Assembly: GCA_958426425.1 (NCBI GenBank) | Contig: CATZYY010000110.1 | Coordinates: forward strand, 1 to 7,697 | Length of the DNA stretch: 7,697 bases | Source: an uncultured Oscillospiraceae bacterium | GTDB lineage: Bacteria; Bacillota; Clostridia; Oscillospirales; Oscillospiraceae | Direction: 5' to 3' | Shown here: one piece after another, positions 4,898-7,697 of the stretch | Numbering within the stretch: the stretch's first letter is position 1 | Layout of the letters: each line of letters opens with the position of its first letter | Made by a program: the position numbers and the translations under genes | Notes under the pieces: generated by a model | The model's database searches: none | Told to the model about the DNA's origin: nothing | Seen by the model: only the letters and a program-made list of their open reading frames with translations

Positions 4898-5493
4898 GCA
4901 GTGTATTAGCGTGGCTGGCCGGAAGGGAATCCCGTCATCAACAGCAATCCACCAGGCAGCTCATGGGGATCACAAGGATCACCGAACACGGGGTCTCCAC
5001 GCCCAATGGCGACTATGTCTTTTTCCTGATCCGTCCGGACAACCTTTCCGTCCTCTCAGAAGACGCCATCCGGCAGCGGGTGGGCAATCTGGCAAACCTG
5101 ATCAGCAACCGGGACGAGGTGACGCTTATGGCGCTGGACTCCCGTGCGTCCTTTCAGAACAACAAGCTGTTCTATCAGGCGCGGCTGGAGGAGGAAACGG
5201 AACCGGCGATCCGCCGGCTGCTGCAGGTGGATCTGGAGCAGCTGGATGAAATCCAGACCTCCTCCGCTTCCAAGCGGGAGTTTGTGATCGCCCTGCGTGT
5301 GACGAGCAAAGAAAGCGATGATCCGGTGGTCCTGCACCAGATGGAAAAGAGCATTTCCAATGAGAATATCCCGGTCCGATTGGCAGAGCGGGCGGATATC
5401 AAGCGGCTGCTGTCGGTGTATTACCTGAATGAGGCGGCGGTGACAACGGTGGAGGATGTGGATGGAGAAATGGCGGTGAAAAGAAGTGGCTAA
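4894..5493 (+). CDS. Conserved ICE protein of unknown function encoded before VirB4
   Basis: A 199-residue soluble-looking protein without membrane segments or a signal peptide. Features: MSSVLAWLAGRES start, a β-rich part (GITRITEHGVSTPNGDYVFF then LIRPDNLSVLSEDAIRQRV), a helical middle with ASFQNNKLFYQARLEEETEP, and a C-terminal AERADIKRLLSVYYLNEA stretch. I recall similar proteins in the same slot of Clostridia ICEs, between the VirB3/PrgI-type protein and VirB4, but know no assigned function. The VirB4 gene downstream is short compared with canonical ~800-residue VirB4s, so this might supply an N-terminal VirB4-type domain in trans; this is speculation. GGAGGT (4881-4886) lies 7 bases before the ATG. 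It overlaps the preceding gene by 4 bases and virB4 by 8. Confidence 0.7.
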   Translation: MSSVLAWLAGRESRHQQQSTRQLMGITRITEHGVSTPNGDYVFFLIRPDNLSVLSEDAIRQRVGNLANLISNRDEVTLMALDSRASFQNNKLFYQARLEEETEPAIRRLLQVDLEQLDEIQTSSASKREFVIALRVTSKESDDPVVLHQMEKSISNENIPVRLAERADIKRLLSVYYLNEAAVTTVEDVDGEMAVKRSG

Positions 5494-7366
5494 GAAAAAA
5501 CAGAAGAAAAAAAGAAAGGCCGCTGCGAAAAGTCCGGCGCCGCGGCAAAAGGACTTTCTGGACATGATTGCCCCGGCAGCAGTCAGGTTCAATACCGATT
5601 ATTACATTTTCGGCAATACCTATCGCTGCGCCTTCGCGGTGAAAGGTTACCCGCCCACCACGGAGGACCTGGCCCTTCTGTATCGCCTCAGCGAGATGAG
5701 CGGCGTCAATATCCGCCTGACGGCCCGAAAACTGGCGGACGGCGAGGAGGACGCCATCATCCAGGCCAGCAGCAATAAAAACCGAATGGAACTGGGCGCC
5801 ACGAAAATGAAGCAGAGTGTAGTGGCGGAGGCTGCTCTGGAGGATGTGCGCGGGATGCTGCTCAAGCAGCGCAATGACCGGGAGGCACTCATGTATTGCT
5901 CCGTGTTCTTTGAACTGATCACAAAGAGCATGGAGGACCTCCTTGCCCTGAAAAGCACAGTCTCCTCCATGCTCAGCCGGAGCAGGCTGCTGGCTGATCC
6001 CCTGATCCTCTGTCAGCTCAAGGGGTTCCAGTCCGCCAATCCCGCCGGCAGGAATGTCCTTGGGGGCTTTGCAGAGCGGGTCCTTCCCGCCGCCAGCATT
6101 GCCAACCTCTATCCTGTCAGTTATTCCGGAAAATCGGACCCACATGGATTCTACATCGGGCATGAGAGAAATGGCTCCAATGTGTTCGTGGATCTGGATC
6201 AGAAGGATGACGACAAGACCAGCGGCAGCGCCACGATCCTGGGTAACTCCGGTCAGGGCAAGACCTACCTGCTCCAGCTCCTGCTCTGCAATGTGCTGGA
6301 GGCGGGGAAAACGGTGATCTGCCTGGACTCCGAGCATGAGATGGATGATCTCTGCACGAACCTGGGTGGGACCTACCTGGACCTTCTGAGCGGCCAGTAC
6401 CGGATCAACCTGCTGGAGCTACGCCGTTGGGACGACGGGACGGGAGAGGAGGACCCGGAGGCGCCGCCGGCATTCCGTGGAACGCTTCTGGCCCAGCACA
6501 CCTCGTTCCTCCGTGATATCTTCCGGGTCTACAAGGGCTTTGACACGGCCCATATCGACACGCTGGGAATCATGATAGAACGGCTCTATCAGAAGTGGGG
6601 GATCTCGGATGATACGGAATTCTTCCAGCTGCAGCCCATGGACTACCCGATCCTCTCCGATCTGTATGAACTCATTGAGGATGCGTATCAGAACTACGAA
6701 AGCTACGGACCCTACCAGCTCTACACGCCGGAGATCCTCCGGGGCCTGCTGCTGGGACTGCATTCCATGTGCAAGGGGGCGGACGCCCGTTTTTTCAACG
6801 GCCATACCAATATCCAGTCCGCCCGCTTCCTGGTGTTTGGCGTGAAGGCCCTGGACGATGTGGCCCAGAACCTGCGGGACACATTGCTGTTCACCATCCT
6901 CTCCTATATGTCCGGCCAGCTCCTGTCCGCGGGCAATTCCGTGGCAACCATCGACGAGCTGTACCTGTGGCTCAACAACCCCACTGCCATCACCTATATC
7001 CGCAACTCGCTGAAACGGGTGAGAAAGCAGAAGTCCCACCTGATCCTCGCCACGCAGAATCTGGAGGACTTCGACCAGCCTGGTATCCGGGAGATGACCC
7101 GTCCGCTGTTCGCCATCCCCACCCATCAGTTTTATTTCAATGCGGGTGTGGTGGATCAGCAGTTCTATATGCGGAATCTCCAGCTGCAGCCCTTTGAATA
7201 TGGGATCATCCGGGAGGTCAAGCGGGGCGAGTGCCTGTATCGCTGCGGTTCGGACCGCCACACCCTGAAGGTGGTGGCACCGGAGTACAAGGCAAAACTG
7301 TTCAGGAGAACGGACACAGGAAAGGACCTGCCGCGGAAGGCGAAGGAACAGGCGGTGCCGGCATGA
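5486..7366 (+). CDS. virB4: VirB4-like conjugal transfer ATPase
   Basis: A 626-residue ATPase that powers assembly of, and transport through, the type IV secretion system at the inner membrane. Walker A is GNSGQGKT (residues 253-260), preceded by GSATIL; Walker B is VATIDEL (486-492) with D490 and E491; a sensor-like ATQN lies at 522-525. A DPHGFYIG segment precedes the nucleotide-binding domain, as in VirB4 proteins. The first ~20 residues are Lys/Arg-rich and probably flexible. The start is GTG at 5486, overlapping the upstream stop by 8 bases; no strong ribosome site is visible, so translation is probably coupled. Family resemblance, from memory, is to the CD1110-type VirB4 of Clostridia conjugative transposons, whose members have about this length. 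No frameshift or missing motif is seen. Its stop overlaps the next ATG by ATGA. Confidence 0.93.
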   Translation: MAKKKQKKKRKAAAKSPAPRQKDFLDMIAPAAVRFNTDYYIFGNTYRCAFAVKGYPPTTEDLALLYRLSEMSGVNIRLTARKLADGEEDAIIQASSNKNRMELGATKMKQSVVAEAALEDVRGMLLKQRNDREALMYCSVFFELITKSMEDLLALKSTVSSMLSRSRLLADPLILCQLKGFQSANPAGRNVLGGFAERVLPAASIANLYPVSYSGKSDPHGFYIGHERNGSNVFVDLDQKDDDKTSGSATILGNSGQGKTYLLQLLLCNVLEAGKTVICLDSEHEMDDLCTNLGGTYLDLLSGQYRINLLELRRWDDGTGEEDPEAPPAFRGTLLAQHTSFLRDIFRVYKGFDTAHIDTLGIMIERLYQKWGISDDTEFFQLQPMDYPILSDLYELIEDAYQNYESYGPYQLYTPEILRGLLLGLHSMCKGADARFFNGHTNIQSARFLVFGVKALDDVAQNLRDTLLFTILSYMSGQLLSAGNSVATIDELYLWLNNPTAITYIRNSLKRVRKQKSHLILATQNLEDFDQPGIREMTRPLFAIPTHQFYFNAGVVDQQFYMRNLQLQPFEYGIIREVKRGECLYRCGSDRHTLKVVAPEYKAKLFRRTDTGKDLPRKAKEQAVPA

Positions 7367-7697
7367 TCGTGGTAGGTTATGGCGGCGGGACGGACAGCAC
7401 GGCGATGCTGGTCGGGCTGTGGCGGCGGAAGATCCCCGTGGACCTGATCCTCTTTTCAGACCCCGGCGGGGAGCAGCCCCATACCTATTGGTATCTCAGA
7501 GTCATGGATCGATGGCTCCAGTCCCACGGTATGCCGCCCATCACCCGTGTATGGTATCGGGATTTCCTTGGCCGGCGGCAGACGCTGGAGCAGGAGTGCC
7601 TGCGGTCAAGGTCGCTGCCGTCCATCGCATACGGGCACAAGAAGTGCTCGCAAAAGTACAAGATCGCGCCCCAGGACAGGTTCTGCAATCACTACCC
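7363..7697 (+). CDS. PAPS-reductase-like PP-loop protein (3' end outside window)
   Basis: The frame is open from ATG at 7363 to the window edge (about 111 codons). The N-terminus MIVVGYGGGTDSTAMLVGLW contains a GGG(T)DS PP-loop, the ATP-binding signature of ATP pyrophosphatases and PAPS reductases, after a β-strand. A following strand, VDLILFSDPGGEQPHTY, has the acidic residue typical of the fold. Cysteines occur in QECL, KKCSQK and RFCNHY and might bind a metal or FeS cluster. Family members activate substrates by adenylation or reduce PAPS; DndC of DNA phosphorothioation is a relative. Proteins like this are recurrent cargo after virB4 in Clostridia ICEs, from memory. The substrate is unknown, and sulfate assimilation is unlikely in this setting. 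It overlaps virB4 by four bases (ATGA). Confidence 0.8.
   Translation, partial: MIVVGYGGGTDSTAMLVGLWRRKIPVDLILFSDPGGEQPHTYWYLRVMDRWLQSHGMPPITRVWYRDFLGRRQTLEQECLRSRSLPSIAYGHKKCSQKYKIAPQDRFCNHY

Noticed and set aside
5495..5513. A-rich runs (A6 and A7) at the start of virB4 as a slippage site
   Set aside because: They encode the Lys-rich N-terminus usual for this family, and the frame gives an intact protein; the heptamer is not in the frame needed for classical -1 slippage.
5399..6337. 312-codon minus-strand reading frame opposite virB4
   Set aside because: Opposite the well-supported VirB4 frame, low-complexity Pro/His/Phe-rich end, no family resemblance.
6419..7261. 280-codon minus-strand reading frame opposite the VirB4 nucleotide-binding domain
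   Set aside because: Shadow of VirB4, which has Walker A and B in the other strand; no ribosome site or domain seen.
1..7697. CRISPR array, tRNA, rRNA, insertion sequence or ICE attachment site
   Set aside because: No regularly spaced repeats, cloverleaf, transposase motif or integrase-linked repeat was seen; the window is internal to the element.

Overview
This window looks like part of an integrative and conjugative element (ICE) or conjugative transposon of a gut-type Clostridia (Oscillospirales or Lachnospirales). The basis is a VirB6/TrbL-like membrane protein tail, a small VirB3/PrgI-type membrane protein and a VirB4 ATPase of the kind found in Clostridia ICEs. All are on the + strand with strong AGGAGG-type ribosome sites and ATGA-type overlaps. 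The taxonomic call rests on remembered family resemblance, not on a search.

Layout: (1) 1-398, C-terminal end of a VirB6/TrbL-like conjugation channel protein. (2) 398-2454, a DNA cytosine-5 methyltransferase encoded by two overlapping genes: the first carries the SAM-binding and catalytic motifs (I, IV, VI, VIII), the second the target-recognition region and motifs IX and X. (3) 2455-2690, a spacer holding a 90-bp near-copy of the virB6-end/methyltransferase-start junction, a broken second methyltransferase start, and a hairpin that fits a minus-strand terminator. (4) 2691-3330, a RelB/DinJ antitoxin and RelE/ParE toxin operon on the minus strand with a near-consensus promoter. (5) 3331-3518, a spacer with a 22-bp direct repeat matching 2468-2489 and a possible + promoter. 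(6) 3519-4517, a tandem ribbon-helix-helix-like protein and an unrecognised, possibly winged-helix protein. (7) 4518-4633, a spacer with a strong GC-rich hairpin. (8) 4634-7366, the conjugation core again: VirB3/PrgI-like protein, an unrecognised 199-residue ICE protein, and VirB4. (9) 7363-7697, the start of a PAPS-reductase-like PP-loop protein, cut by the window end.

How they fit together: the membrane proteins and VirB4 would form the inner-membrane part of a type IV secretion system that moves the element. The methyltransferase has no restriction partner here and would most simply protect element DNA from host or recipient restriction. The toxin-antitoxin pair would stabilise the element. 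The RHH-like and winged-helix-like proteins may regulate the operon.

The most interesting signals are the clean two-gene split of the methyltransferase; a repeat pattern suggesting the methyltransferase cassette was duplicated and the interior of the second copy replaced by the toxin-antitoxin module; and an internal ribosome site inside the tandem RHH gene that could release its second half as a separate protein.
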